This document shows, in pieces, positions 8,872 through 17,835 of a stretch of 64,000 nucleotides of DNA. The number at the start of each line of letters is the position of its first letter. Within the stretch, counting starts at the first letter, position 1. Both the position numbers and the translations under genes were made by a program. Origin of the DNA: CAYXVF01 sp964468125 (GTDB lineage Bacteria; Myxococcota; XYA12-FULL-58-9; CAYXVF01); assembly GCA_964468125.1 (NCBI GenBank), contig CAYXVF010000003.1:59919-123918 (forward strand), given 5' to 3'. The notes beneath the pieces are model-generated. The model had not been told where the DNA came from. It worked only from the letters and a program-made list of their open reading frames with translations, and did not search any database.

Positions 8872-9740
8872 TTTTCGAGTCGGGCCAGGAGTGCATCCAG
8901 ATAACGCTCGCGGCTCCCGGGGGCGTGCTTAAAGAAGAGCGACGGTTCGGTGAGCTCCAGCTCCAGGATCAGCGGAGCGCCGTCCGGGCCCGGGATCAGA
9001 TCCACCCGCGCGTACAGTGGGGTCTCGAACGGCAGAGCGGCGAGAACACGCTCGCCGAGGCTCACCTGCTCATCGCTCGCCGCGCGGGGGTCGATGGTTT
9101 CTTCGGCGTAGAGGCCGTCGGTGGCGAATCGTCCGACTTCGCGCAGCAGCGGCCCTTTGCGGATCGCGTGGGAGAAGACGCCGTCAAAGAACAGGAGCGC
9201 GGTCTCCCCGGCTCCCTCCACCGCGTCGAGGTAGGGTTGAATCATCGCGGTCTTGCCCTTGCGGTGAATCGAGGTGACCTGGGCTTCGAGCCCCGCGCGG
9301 TCGTCGGTGCGCAGGCGCAGGGTATCCTGAGAGCCCGCGGAGACGGTCGGTTTGACGACGAGCTCGGCCGTGTCGAAATCGAAGCGGGTCGGAAGCGCCT
9401 CTCCGGGCGCGACATAGGCCGTAGGCGTCACGGGCAGGCCGCCCTCCGCGAGGGTATGCAGGTAGCGCTTGTCCGTATTCCAGCGGACGACGGGCTCTGA
9501 ATTGAAGACCGGCGCCGGGAGCTGCGTGAGCCACTGAAGGTAGTGCTCCCGCCGACTCGGGTAGTCCCAGGTGGAGCGAAGCACCACGGCCCGAGCCTGG
9601 GACCAATCGACGTCCGGCGCATCCCAGACCGCAGCCCGCGCCGGCACCCCGCGCTCGGCGAGAAGGCCGATCAGGGGCCGATCGTCGGGGTGGAGGTCGG
9701 ACCATTCCCTACACGTGGCGAGCAAGACTGGGGCATTCAT
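8868..9740 (-). CDS. ATP-grasp domain protein
   Basis: The 290-residue cytosolic protein has an N-terminal Rossmann-like part (LLAERGVPARAAVWD, VVLRSTWDYPSRREHYL) and an ATP-grasp core. Core features are RWNTDKRYLHTLAEGGLPVTPT, ELVVKPTVSAGSQDT (the nucleotide-binding lysine and glycine-rich loop), IQPYLDAV and a late acidic metal site near ILELELTEPSLFF. Length and layout match the group often labelled 'prokaryotic glutathione synthetase-like' or RimK-like ligases, which join a carboxylate and an amine using ATP. The true substrate is unknown. The gene is monocistronic; its stop lies inside the gap-flanking palindrome, so the 3' end is close to an assembly join. Confidence 0.8.
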   Translation of the reverse strand: MNAPVLLATCREWSDLHPDDRPLIGLLAERGVPARAAVWDAPDVDWSQARAVVLRSTWDYPSRREHYLQWLTQLPAPVFNSEPVVRWNTDKRYLHTLAEGGLPVTPTAYVAPGEALPTRFDFDTAELVVKPTVSAGSQDTLRLRTDDRAGLEAQVTSIHRKGKTAMIQPYLDAVEGAGETALLFFDGVFSHAIRKGPLLREVGRFATDGLYAEETIDPRAASDEQVSLGERVLAALPFETPLYARVDLIPGPDGAPLILELELTEPSLFFKHAPGSRERYLDALLARLEK

Positions 9741-9854
9741 GGGGCGAGATCGCCAGAGATCGCACCCGATCGCAATCCGCCCTAAAAAAGTGCAGCCGCT
9801 TTAGTGTAGCGTGTGAATGTAGAGAACCACGAAGCGCGACCGTCAGGGAGTCCG

Positions 9855-10127
9855 ATGAGCAACACGATCCAACCGAACGTCACCGTTGGTCAGGCCAACA
9901 CGGCCCAAGGCGTAGACGGCGCCGGCGGGCTCACCCCCGCGGGAGAAGGAGACCTCCAACAGCTGCTCGCCTTCGCAGAGAACCTCGATCGCTCAGGCTT
10001 TGAAGCGCCCACCTACGAGCAGTTCCTCGCGGGTGTTCGGGAGGTCGCGAGCTCGACCGCGCTGAAATCGGCGTTGAGCAATGTGCAGGACGCGATCGCC
10101 GAGGCCGTCATTCGGAACATAGGATAA
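9855..10127 (+). CDS. Small hypothetical protein (first of three-gene set)
   Basis: This is a 90-residue soluble protein beginning MSNTIQPNVTVGQANTAQG, with a Gly/Ala-rich start and a helical C-terminal half (LLAFAENLDRSGFEAPTYEQFLAGVREVASS). The ATG at 9855 was chosen over an in-frame upstream start at 9813 because an AGGGAG ribosome site precedes it. I do not recognise a family. It is followed after 13 bases by the next small gene on the same strand, and the three genes 9855-10874 probably form one operon. Confidence 0.55.
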   Translation: MSNTIQPNVTVGQANTAQGVDGAGGLTPAGEGDLQQLLAFAENLDRSGFEAPTYEQFLAGVREVASSTALKSALSNVQDAIAEAVIRNIG

Positions 10128-10140
10128 CGAGGTCACACCC

Positions 10141-10521
10141 ATGAACGCTGCCGAGCTGATTCACCAGCTGCATCCGCTGATGCTCCGCAACCGACAGGGA
10201 GAGCTTCTCCTCGACGAAGCCGCGAGCGAGGTGCTCTGCAAGCACTGGATGGCGGGCAAAGAGGGCCGGGAGCTGTATGACCTGCTTCGCGAGTGCTTGA
10301 TCATCGTGCAGGGAATCTCGAGCCTGAAGTGCTCGGAACGCGCGGTGAAAGACATGCACCGCCTGTTCATCGAGCCAATCGGCGACGCCATGCTCGCCCA
10401 CGCCCGCGGCGCGATTGCTGCAGAGCGTCATCGTAAAAATCAACCTACAACTAACCAGCCGATGGGCGCGGCGTTTAAGCCCCATAGGCCCACTGGCGGC
10501 GTTGGGCTGCGAAGAGGTTGA
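10141..10521 (+). CDS. Small hypothetical protein (second of three-gene set)
   Basis: The 126-residue protein is mostly helical, with MNAAELIHQLHPLMLRNRQG at the start, two cysteines (VLCKHW, SLKCSERAV) and a Pro/Lys-rich, probably disordered tail from about residue 98. A GAGGT ribosome site lies 8 bases before the ATG. The family is unknown. Its stop is 8 bases before the ATG of the third gene, supporting co-transcription. Confidence 0.55.
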   Translation: MNAAELIHQLHPLMLRNRQGELLLDEAASEVLCKHWMAGKEGRELYDLLRECLIIVQGISSLKCSERAVKDMHRLFIEPIGDAMLAHARGAIAAERHRKNQPTTNQPMGAAFKPHRPTGGVGLRRG

Positions 10522-10529
10522 GGTACGAG

Positions 10530-10874
10530 ATGGCGATCAACAACGATAATCCGGGTGGCCGCATGTTCATCACTGGTCGCGACGACGTCGATCAGGTGCT
10601 CAATCGCGCGGTCGAGATGGCGCAGACCTACACGGAAGATTCGCAGGGCGACCTCCGCCCCATCGATGACGCAGAGTACGCACAGCTGCAGGGGATGGTC
10701 GCCGAGCTCAGCTGCTCCGACAAAGACGCGCTCGAGCACTTCCTGCCGGTCTGGACCAAGGACCACGGCGCGGCTTATGCGGTGGCGATCGACTCTCTCC
10801 GAAACGATCGCCCCTACGGCGAGTTCCTGGGCACCCTCGCCACCGTCCAGGCCCACATGCTCTACGTCACCTGA
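10530..10874 (+). CDS. Small hypothetical protein (third of three-gene set)
   Basis: The 114-residue soluble, acidic protein begins MAINNDNPGGRMFITGRDD and contains DDAEYAQLQGMVAELSCSDKDALEHFLPVW. The ATG at 10530 has a GAGG site 6 bases upstream; an in-frame TTG at 10518 would overlap the previous stop and is less likely. I recognise no family. The gene is convergent with the endonuclease-like lipoprotein, whose stop begins 17 bases after this gene ends. Confidence 0.55.
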   Translation: MAINNDNPGGRMFITGRDDVDQVLNRAVEMAQTYTEDSQGDLRPIDDAEYAQLQGMVAELSCSDKDALEHFLPVWTKDHGAAYAVAIDSLRNDRPYGEFLGTLATVQAHMLYVT

Positions 10875-10890
10875 GCAGCCTCGAAACCGC

Positions 10891-12094
10891 TCACTCCCGC
10901 TCCACCAACTCACACACCGCCGGCACGTGGTCGTGGTAGATGAACTCGAGCACCCGCGGCAGTGACGTGATCCCCGGATGCTCGCATTCTCCCTCAAACC
11001 GGTCGCTCACCACGTGGTCGATATTGAACAGGCCGCTATAGGTAGGCGTGGCGTCACCGGCGGCGTCGGTGATGAAACAAAAGCCGTCGTCGTCCCCCAC
11101 CCAGGCGTTCCAATCGCGGGCGCTCACGTCGAACAATGAGTTTCTTCCCGGGTCCGTATTGAAATCTCCCAAGATCACGTTGCGCTCGCCGTTCGCAGCG
11201 GGCTCACCGTCGAGATTTGAGAAGATCTGCTCGATCTGCTTTCGACGACAGATCTGATCGCTCGGCAGCACACCGCTCGTTCCGTGCACGGAAACGACAG
11301 TGAAAGTCTGGCCGTTCGTGAGCTCCACCACCGCGCGCCCCACCCGCGAGCCGCCGCCGCAATCTTCAATGCGGGCGCCGTCGAGAAAATCGAGGCAGAG
11401 CTCATCGTCACAGCCTCGGAAGGTCCCGAAGTCCCGGTGGACAGCGAGACACTTGTCCGCATTTCCGAGGTGGCAGGCCACCTGATAGTCGGGCCCGAGC
11501 ACCGTGTTCGCAACGGTGGGATCGCCCTCGGACCAGCCTTCGCAGACGAATCCTGGATGGAACTGCGACGGGATCGCTGGGCACTCACCGCTCCAGAAGA
11601 TCTCCTGAAACGCCACGAGCTCCGGCTTTCGGGTCCGAAAGAACTCCCGCACGCCCGCGACGGCGAGGCGGAAAGCGAGGCCGTTACCATACCAGTCATC
11701 GGAGATCTGAGCTTCCTGGTCGGTGTACCCATCGTTTTTGTTCGCGTTGTGAGCGAGGCCATCGGTGGTGCCGACATTGAAGGTCACGGCGGTGAACCGG
11801 AGAGGTGGNNNNNNNNNNNNNNNNNNNNNNNNNNNNNNNNNNNNNNNNNNNNNNNNNNNNNNNNNNNNNNNNNNNNNNNNNNNNNNNNNNNNNNNNNNNN
11901 NNNNNNNNGTTGCCGTTGCCGTTGCCGTTTGAGTTTCCGAGGCCATCGCCGGGCACCGTGGGGTCGGTGCCGCTCGGGTCGCCGTCAGGCGGCTCATCTA
12001 CAGCGGCAACGACCTCATCCGGGAGATCCCCGGCGCGGCCACAGGCGCACAGGAGTGCGACGACCGCCAGGAGCGCTCGGTACGACATCTTCAT
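10891..12094 (-). CDS. Lipoprotein of the endonuclease/exonuclease/phosphatase family (interrupted by gap)
   Basis: The N-terminal part (12094 down to the gap) encodes MKMSYRALLAVVALLCACGR, a lipoprotein signal, then an acidic, Pro/Gly/Asn-rich linker ending in Gly-Asn repeats. After the 100-N gap the catalytic domain reads VTFNVGTTDG, ELVAFQEIFW, VVSVHGTSG, NVILGDFNTDPG, NIDHVVSD and YHDHVPAVCEL, the ordered motifs of DNase I-like/EEP phosphohydrolases. Many cysteines suggest disulfides, in keeping with export. The halves are in different frames only because the N run has an arbitrary length. In-frame ATGs also exist at 12100 and 12106. The substrate could be nucleic acid, a phospholipid or an inositol phosphate; the sequence does not decide. 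Confidence 0.75.
11809..11908. other. 100-N assembly gap in a Gly-Asn repeat linker
   Basis: The right flank is a short run of GTTGCC hexamers, encoding Gly-Asn dipeptides on the minus strand. The break is therefore probably a collapsed low-complexity linker inside the lipoprotein gene. The real repeat length cannot be read. Confidence 0.8.
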
Positions 12095-12300
12095 CCCCAT
12101 TCTCATCTCGGGCTGGCCGCCCGTCGGTCGGAAGCCTACCGCAGGGCGAACGCTTCGAGAAAGGACCGAACTGCTCGCGGGGCCGGGTTTGCTCGAAAGA
12201 TTCCCGGACTCAGATCTCGGATCCGCGCTTTTTGGGGCCTTTTCGCCTTGCTGGCGAGCCCGGCAATGCGGCGCGCTTGCACGTTGAATGTGAAGAGTGC

Positions 12301-12329
12301 GTGACACATCGCCCCCAGAGCCCTATAGG
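12301..12329 (+). promoter_or_regulatory. Candidate sigma-70 promoter for ssrA
   Basis: A GTGACA hexamer at 12301-12306 lies 17 bases from TATAGG at 12324-12329. It would start transcription about 50 bases before the mature tmRNA 5' end, consistent with RNase P trimming. The match is moderate and found by eye only. Confidence 0.35.
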
Positions 12330-12384
12330 AAGAGAGCAACCGTGACTGGATCAGCATCCAAGTCGACGGTCGCCCGTTTTGGAC

Positions 12385-12801
<417 letters not shown>

Positions 12802-12832
12802 TTAATCCTAAATATATCAGGCACTTAGATCC

Positions 12833-13924
12833 TCAAGAGGGTCTATGGGCCGCTATCGGGCCGCTGGAGTCGTTCAACAACTCGATGGCCCGATGCTTCT
12901 CGCCCGGCGACAGGTGCATGTAATTCAGTGTCGTCGTCAGGTCTTTGTGACCTGCCAACTCCTGGATGGTTCGCGGCGCAGCGCCCTTCATCGCTAGGTG
13001 ACTGCAAAAGGTGTGGCGCAAGATGTGATAGCCGCCGGTCGCTTTGACCTTGGCTCTCAGCTGTATCCGCCGCATCCAGTTGTTGATCACCTTAGCCGTC
13101 AACGTGCGCCCCGTCTCCGAGTACAACACACGTGGACCGATGAGGTGCCGATTCCTCTGGAGGCTCGCCTCCAATCGAGCGCTCATTGGAACCTGCCGCG
13201 TTTCCATTCCTTTTGGCTCCCTTACGTGCCCTTTCCATTCGGCACGTTCGACAGTCAGCTGATTTCTCCTGAAATCGATGTCGTCCCACTCGAGAGCGAT
13301 CACCTCGCCCCGCCGGAGTCCGGCATGGCCTCCCAGAAGCACGAGCAACTCGTACCGCGCGTCTAGTTCCCGTGCTGCCTTCGTCATCCAATCGAATTCG
13401 TCGAAGTCGTAGAACTTCGGCGGCTTCTTTTGGCGCTTGTCGAGAGCAAACCGATGGCCGACCGCATCGATGAGACTCCATCGCACCGCTACCTTGAGCA
13501 CCGTGTTCATACAGCTCGCAGCGTTGTTGTAGGTCGCCGGGTTCAGGTGCGCCATCGACTGTCGCAGCTTGTCTTCATCGCGGGGTCCAAATGAATCGAG
13601 CCGGCGATTGCCGAAGATGGGCTGCAGGTAGTTTCTAATGGCGCTCCGCTTGCTCTCGATGCCGGACGGTTTGTGGCGCTGCGCCACGCACCATTCGTCG
13701 ATGAACCGGTCCACGTACTCTGCGAACGTCGGGACCGACGCTGCGTCGACCTTTCCGTATTCTCCTTTCTGCAGTGAGAGACGGATTTGTCGTTCAAACT
13801 CTTCCGCCCCTCTTCTGGTTTGAACGGGCGAGCTCTTCTTCACTCGCCTCGTTCGTCCATTGGGCAATGCGTAGGTCACATCAACCATCCACTTGCCCGT
13901 CTCCTTCCGCCGATAGACGCTCAT
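12833..13924 (-). CDS. int: Tyrosine recombinase (phage-type integrase)
   Basis: The 363-residue protein has an N-terminal arm-binding region (about 1-60), a SAM-like core-binding domain (65-155) and a catalytic domain. The catalytic set is visible: R204 (AGLRRGEV), H300-x-x-R303 (HILRH), H326 (GHKD) and Y335 (NYMH). It would cut and rejoin DNA at the ssrA 3' end to insert or excise the island. It is the last gene of a minus-strand set (AlpA-like, primase, DUF3987, excisionase-like, integrase), reading towards attL. Its last residues, SGPIAAHRPS, are encoded by a sequence nearly repeated at 42248-42267, next to the second attachment site. All catalytic residues are present, so it may be active. 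Confidence 0.92.
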   Translation of the reverse strand: MSVYRRKETGKWMVDVTYALPNGRTRRVKKSSPVQTRRGAEEFERQIRLSLQKGEYGKVDAASVPTFAEYVDRFIDEWCVAQRHKPSGIESKRSAIRNYLQPIFGNRRLDSFGPRDEDKLRQSMAHLNPATYNNAASCMNTVLKVAVRWSLIDAVGHRFALDKRQKKPPKFYDFDEFDWMTKAARELDARYELLVLLGGHAGLRRGEVIALEWDDIDFRRNQLTVERAEWKGHVREPKGMETRQVPMSARLEASLQRNRHLIGPRVLYSETGRTLTAKVINNWMRRIQLRAKVKATGGYHILRHTFCSHLAMKGAAPRTIQELAGHKDLTTTLNYMHLSPGEKHRAIELLNDSSGPIAAHRPS

Positions 13925-13946
13925 CGAACCTCCTCGATGTGCGCAC

Positions 13947-14120
13947 TCAGCGGGCTTCGCTCGCGAGCGAGCTTATCAAAGTAGGCCGATGGACGCGCCA
14001 TGCGCGGCCAATCTTTGCGGCCCCCGCGATTTCCCCCCTTTTGGCCATCTTGTATACTGTCCCCGGATTGAGGCGCAGCAATACGGCAGCTTCGGATATG
14101 GTGAGAAACTCATCACTCAT
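13947..14120 (-). CDS. Excisionase-like helix-turn-helix protein
   Basis: The 57-residue MerR-like single-domain protein reads MSDEFLTISEAAVLLRLNPGTVYKMAKRGEIAGAAKIGRAWRVHRPTL, the pattern of small excisionase/AlpA DNA-binding proteins (helix-turn-helix plus RxWRV wing). The ATG at 14120 is preferred over a TTG twelve bases upstream; it overlaps the stop of the upstream DUF3987 gene by 8 bases. It lies 22 bases before the integrase start, so it is a good candidate for the recombination directionality factor of the island, though it could also be a regulator. Confidence 0.75.
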   Translation of the reverse strand: MSDEFLTISEAAVLLRLNPGTVYKMAKRGEIAGAAKIGRAWRVHRPTLISSLASEAR

Positions 14121-15444
14121 CGCGGCCGCCAACAGCGTGGTAGAATCTAGCTGGACGGCCTCGTTTGCCGGTCTCGACTTTCTGCTCGCGAATCAGCCCC
14201 GCTTCGAGGAGACGGTCGAGCGCGTCCGCGTGATTACGCGACCGCCACGTGTTGCGAATTTCCGTACGACTCATCCCGTCGGGTTCGTTCCGAAGCTCCT
14301 CCAGGATTTCGTCATCGATCTTCTCTTCGCGGGCAGCGCCGAACACGTGCCGTACAGAGTCGAAGGAGTAGTTCCAGAGCGTTCTCGCCCGGAGTAAATT
14401 CTCGGGTTCGATCTGGGATGACGTGCTCTCCAAGAGCGTATCGATCGCTGCCAACCGCAGAATGTGTTGAGGCCCGCGGCTCGTGAGAGATGCGAGCAAG
14501 CCGTCCGGCCGGTTGCCTTCGATCTCGAGATACATCTTCTCGTAACAGCGAGTGGCCGCCTCGGAGAGCGAGATCGATTCAACCGCGCGTGCTTTTTCTA
14601 TCCGACCACGTAGCGCCTCGGCGTAGTGCAGGAGGATGTCTGTCTGATCGGGCGGTAGAGGGACCAACCTAGCGCGCTCGGCGTAGCAAAATAGAAACCG
14701 ATTAGCGAAACCGTTGTTGCGCTCCTTGCTGGTCAGCTCCGTTCGTAGGGCGTGCATCGTGATGTGACCAACAATCGAGACAAACGCACGGTCGGTGCGT
14801 ATGGGATTGTTCTTCGTGATGATTTGCAGGCTCGGGCCGTCCCAGCACTGCCTCACCACCTCGGAAAGCGTGTTTCCATCGCGCCGCCCTCTTGCCAACA
14901 CGCTCGAAAACTCCGACTCCCTCACCAAGAGCGGAACTTGAAAGTGTTCCACCGAGGCAATGAGACCTTCGCCAGACGAGAGGCCGCTGACGAGTTCCCA
15001 ACGCTCAGATGCTATCCCCTTGAACAGCGCCAGGACGGGAGAAAGAGAAGTGCCTTTGCGGGCATCTGCCGAGCGCCCAACGACGAGAACGTTCTCGTTC
15101 AGCCGATGAATTTCGGTCCCCAGCCTTAGACGCGGCCCCGTGCCAATCACAACCCCAGCCGCGCAGTACGCTTGCAAGAGAATCGCCGCAGGATCCGCCT
15201 CAGTGGTCGGAGCAAGTCGCTGTACGAAGCCCCCGAGTATTCCGCCGAAGGCCTCATCAGCGAGAGTTGGTCTGCATGGGGAGCGACATTGTCGTTTTTG
15301 AGCAACCTCGTTGCTCTCGAGCCGGCGCAGAGCGTCGGCGAGAGTAGGGTGGCCGTTCGGTTGCTGCAGGACATCGCAAGCGTCGTTCGGGGCGCCTTTA
15401 ATTCCTTTATTTCCCAAAAAGGTGCTCGTTGATAAGTCGGTCAT
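14113..15444 (-). CDS. DUF3987-type (YfjI-like) helicase/replication protein
   Basis: The 443-residue protein has the features of the DUF3987 family found beside primases in phages and satellites: an N-terminal region (DPAAILLQAYCAAGVVIGTGPRLRLG), an ATP-site-like stretch VVGRSADARKGTS, then LVSGLSSGEGLI, LLVRESEFSSVLARGRRDGNTLSEVVRQCWDG and NGFANRFLFCYAERA. The C-terminus (SRTEIRNTWRSRNHADALDRLLEAGLI) looks like a winged helix. These proteins are thought to be replicative ATPases or helicases. The ATG at 15444 follows a GGAGGG ribosome site and overlaps the primase stop by four bases (ATGA), so the two are coupled and probably replicate the excised element. Confidence 0.75.
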   Translation of the reverse strand: MTDLSTSTFLGNKGIKGAPNDACDVLQQPNGHPTLADALRRLESNEVAQKRQCRSPCRPTLADEAFGGILGGFVQRLAPTTEADPAAILLQAYCAAGVVIGTGPRLRLGTEIHRLNENVLVVGRSADARKGTSLSPVLALFKGIASERWELVSGLSSGEGLIASVEHFQVPLLVRESEFSSVLARGRRDGNTLSEVVRQCWDGPSLQIITKNNPIRTDRAFVSIVGHITMHALRTELTSKERNNGFANRFLFCYAERARLVPLPPDQTDILLHYAEALRGRIEKARAVESISLSEAATRCYEKMYLEIEGNRPDGLLASLTSRGPQHILRLAAIDTLLESTSSQIEPENLLRARTLWNYSFDSVRHVFGAAREEKIDDEILEELRNEPDGMSRTEIRNTWRSRNHADALDRLLEAGLIREQKVETGKRGRPARFYHAVGGRDE

Positions 15445-16226
15445 GAACACCCTCCTCTCAAGAACTGACGAAAGGGTACGGCGGCAGGCAGCCATGCCGT
15501 CAGTCTGCTCTCGAGCTCTTCTCCGGGGGCATCCGCATCCGTCCAGATGACCACACGATCGAATCTGAACAAGGGCGACAGAAGCGCGGCGGAAACTCGA
15601 GTCCCCGCGCCGTTTGGAACGCTCACGGCACCGCTCCCGCCAGCGGTCCGGATCGCCGCCACGTCCAACTCTCCTTCGACTATGATGGGCGACTCGTCGT
15701 CGCGCAGGTTCTCGAGGTCCAGTAGGTTGAAGAGAACCGACTCCGTACCGGCAGGGACTCTAAGAAACCGTTTCCCGTTCAGGCTTCGAAGCTTGCAGTA
15801 GAGTGGTGTCCCGACTTGATCGAAATAGGGAAAAACCAGCCACGGGGCCCCGAACCTGGAGAGAAGCCGTATGCCGAGCTGCTCAACCGCCTCTACGTCG
15901 ATGCGGCGACTGAGCAAGAATTCTCGTGCGTGTGTGTCGGACCCCACTGGGACGCTCTGCTCGAGAACTTGCTCGACGCACTGGCTGGTCTCGTCGCCTG
16001 CTGGGATACGGCTTTCCGCGGCACGGCGAGCGACTTGTTGGTGGTCCACATCAAAAGAGACCCGGGTTCGAGCTTTGCAAGCGAAACAACGGGCGTAGCC
16101 ACTGGGCAGAGAAATGCTGAACGAGGGCCGCCGATCGCTGTGGAATGGACAACGTGCCATGAGGTGTCGTGGCCCACTTGTTCGAACACCGGAAAGCTGG
16201 CTGAGGCTAATGATGGGGTGGTTCAT
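15441..16226 (-). CDS. DnaG-like primase (CHC2 zinc finger plus Toprim)
   Basis: The 261-residue protein contains a CHC2-type zinc finger (ARCPFHSDRRPSF ... YARCFACKA) at about 24-55, then LVFPYFDQVGTPLYCKLRSL and a Toprim domain with IIVEGELDVAA (catalytic Glu) and RVVIWTDADAPGE (DxD). DnaG-type primases lay RNA primers for replication; this one is short and lacks a DnaB-binding C-terminus, as in mobile elements. The ATG at 16226 overlaps the stop of the AlpA-like gene (ATGA) and has a GGTGG site. It belongs to the element's replication module with the DUF3987 gene. Confidence 0.82.
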   Translation of the reverse strand: MNHPIISLSQLSGVRTSGPRHLMARCPFHSDRRPSFSISLPSGYARCFACKARTRVSFDVDHQQVARRAAESRIPAGDETSQCVEQVLEQSVPVGSDTHAREFLLSRRIDVEAVEQLGIRLLSRFGAPWLVFPYFDQVGTPLYCKLRSLNGKRFLRVPAGTESVLFNLLDLENLRDDESPIIVEGELDVAAIRTAGGSGAVSVPNGAGTRVSAALLSPLFRFDRVVIWTDADAPGEELESRLTAWLPAAVPFRQFLRGGCS

Positions 16227-16444
16227 TCGCGACCACCTTTCCGTCGAGATCGAGCGGATTCGCGAACACAGCGGACCTCGGCACCGCCCGAAGCGACCCA
16301 TTCCGCGAGCGCCTTTGGATCAAACCGGAGCTGTCTGCCGATTCTGACCACCGGGATCAGTTCGGCCCGAACGAGCTCGTAAAGGCGTGCCATCGAGATT
16401 CCAAGCCTCGATGCCGTCTCTTCCGCATTAAACAACTGCTGCAC
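16223..16444 (-). CDS. AlpA-like helix-turn-helix regulator
   Basis: The 73-residue protein reads MQQLFNAEETASRLGISMARLYELVRAELIPVVRIGRQLRFDPKALAEWV, the typical small excisionase/AlpA fold. It is the first gene of the five-gene minus-strand set and overlaps the primase start by four bases, so it probably controls the replication/excision operon. It is divergent from the gene at 16540, leaving a 95-bp promoter region between them. Confidence 0.75.
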   Translation of the reverse strand: MQQLFNAEETASRLGISMARLYELVRAELIPVVRIGRQLRFDPKALAEWVASGGAEVRCVRESARSRRKGGRE

Positions 16445-16539
16445 AGGGACCTCCGCTGTTAAGTGATGCGAACGGTTGTGCAGAAATGGGCGCTGAAGTA
16501 GCTCGCCGCGTATTTACTGAATAAGATCCGAGACACGAA

Positions 16540-17250
16540 GTGCCGAATAGACCACCATTGAAGCCCCCGCCTTCGCGTGAGTCGATCGTGCGTGCGCTGT
16601 TGTCCCTCGTCGACGCTGTGCGATTCGAGGAGGATCGCGAAGCGGCGGCGTTTCTCAGGCGCTTTGTTGGAATTGCAGAAAAATATCAAAGAGCCGGTCG
16701 TGAGATTCTTCGTCTCGAGAAAGAACGTCGCGTAACGACGGCTGACGTGAAAGCTGCGTGCGCGTTCGGTCTTATCGAGAACCACTTCAAGTGCAAACCG
16801 GTGACGGCTGAGGATCTTGGCCACCTTGCCCGCGAAGTCGCCAACAAGACCGGGTTAGACATTCAGCCGGTAATCCCGAAGGCTCTCGATTGGCACAAGC
16901 CCGCGAAATCGACCGCCAGTCGCAGCCGAAGGGTCATAAGTGGCGCGACGGACAGAGCCTCAGCTGTCGTTACCGCGGTAACCGGGATCGGCAAGGAGCC
17001 ACCTAAAAGGCTCTGGCGGCGCTACGAGAAGATCCGAGAAAAATTCGAAAAGACCCTCAGCGGAACTAAGGACGAAGACGCGCTTCGCCTGGCGATACAG
17101 GTACACCTTGAAGCCAAGTCACCGCGCAGCAGCTGCGGCAAACACGAACTTGAGTATTTCCTCGACTGGCTAGCATCTGCGGAACCATCGTTGGGCAAAG
17201 TAATTCTCGATTGGGCCGCTCGGCGTCAGAGCAAATCGCAAAGCTGCTGA
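16540..17250 (+). CDS. Hypothetical protein of the island
   Basis: The 236-residue basic, mostly helical protein starts at a GTG (MPNRPPLKPPPSRESIVRALL). A helical first half (LLSLVDAVRFEEDREAAAFLRRFVGIAEKYQRAGREILRLEKERR) suggests a coiled coil; the middle is Lys/Arg/Ser-rich and possibly disordered. I recognise no family. The minus-strand alternative in the same place (16459-16824) lacks any recognisable motif. It is convergent with the small-terminase-like gene, overlapping it by 25 bases. It could be a regulatory or DNA-binding gene of the mobile element. Confidence 0.45.
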   Translation: MPNRPPLKPPPSRESIVRALLSLVDAVRFEEDREAAAFLRRFVGIAEKYQRAGREILRLEKERRVTTADVKAACAFGLIENHFKCKPVTAEDLGHLAREVANKTGLDIQPVIPKALDWHKPAKSTASRSRRVISGATDRASAVVTAVTGIGKEPPKRLWRRYEKIREKFEKTLSGTKDEDALRLAIQVHLEAKSPRSSCGKHELEYFLDWLASAEPSLGKVILDWAARRQSKSQSC

Positions 17251-17630
17251 AGTCTCTCGGCCCGTTCTCGACCGGCGATCACCTCGTCCGGATCTTCCGC
17301 GCCACCACGCAGGCTCACTTTGTCGAGACCACATAGCGCCAACACACGGAACGCTGCCTCGATCCGATAGCGAGGGGGGACATCTGGGTCTTCCATCGAC
17401 GCTTCGAGTGCGGCGAGGGCCTTGATTACGAGGCCACGAAGCTGGTTGGTCGCGGCGGTCGCCGTGTCGTTGAGCATTTGGTTGCAGAAGGCTTCAAACT
17501 CGGGCTGCTGTCGCCACCTGGAAACGGTCTCCGGCGTCACGCCGAGTTTCTCGGCGACGGATGCACCGCTCTGACCGCTAACCAACATCGTCGCAGCCAC
17601 AACTTGCGATTCCTTGAGCTTCCTCGACAT
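17226..17630 (-). CDS. Helix-turn-helix protein resembling phage small terminase subunits
   Basis: The 134-residue protein begins MSRKLKESQVVAATMLVSGQ and has a homeodomain-like helix-turn-helix (SGASVAEKLGVTPETVSRWRQQPEFEAFCNQML). A helical stretch (TNQLRGLVIKALAALEASMEDPDVPPRYRIEAAFRVLALCGL) follows. This layout is that of 'phBC6A51-like' proteins and small terminase subunits, which recognise packaging sites in phage DNA. In a satellite-like island such a gene could redirect helper-phage packaging, but a plain regulator is equally possible. The ATG at 17630 was chosen because upstream codons contain no conserved sequence. Confidence 0.6.
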   Translation of the reverse strand: MSRKLKESQVVAATMLVSGQSGASVAEKLGVTPETVSRWRQQPEFEAFCNQMLNDTATAATNQLRGLVIKALAALEASMEDPDVPPRYRIEAAFRVLALCGLDKVSLRGGAEDPDEVIAGRERAERLQQLCDLL

Positions 17631-17835
17631 TAGGATCACCCTACGCCCTCCCCCCGACGACCGAATTTGGGGATTTTTCGGATTTATAGGCGCAAGGCGA
17701 GTCCATCGTGTCTGATCTGAATAGACCGGCATCAATCGGGTCGTGCCCGGTTGGCCCAGACTCCGTTCACCGGTAGATTCGAATTTCGTGGATTCTGCCG
17801 CGCACTAGTCGGTTAGGGCGGTCGAAGGGGGCTTC

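Noticed and set aside
9855..10874. Type III secretion needle or chaperone genes
   Set aside because: Size and helical content are similar, but no recognisable secretion motifs or neighbouring apparatus genes support it.
16459..16824. Minus-strand frame opposite the 16540-17250 gene
   Set aside because: No recognisable motif and it would extend into the promoter region between divergent genes; the plus-strand frame is longer and more protein-like.
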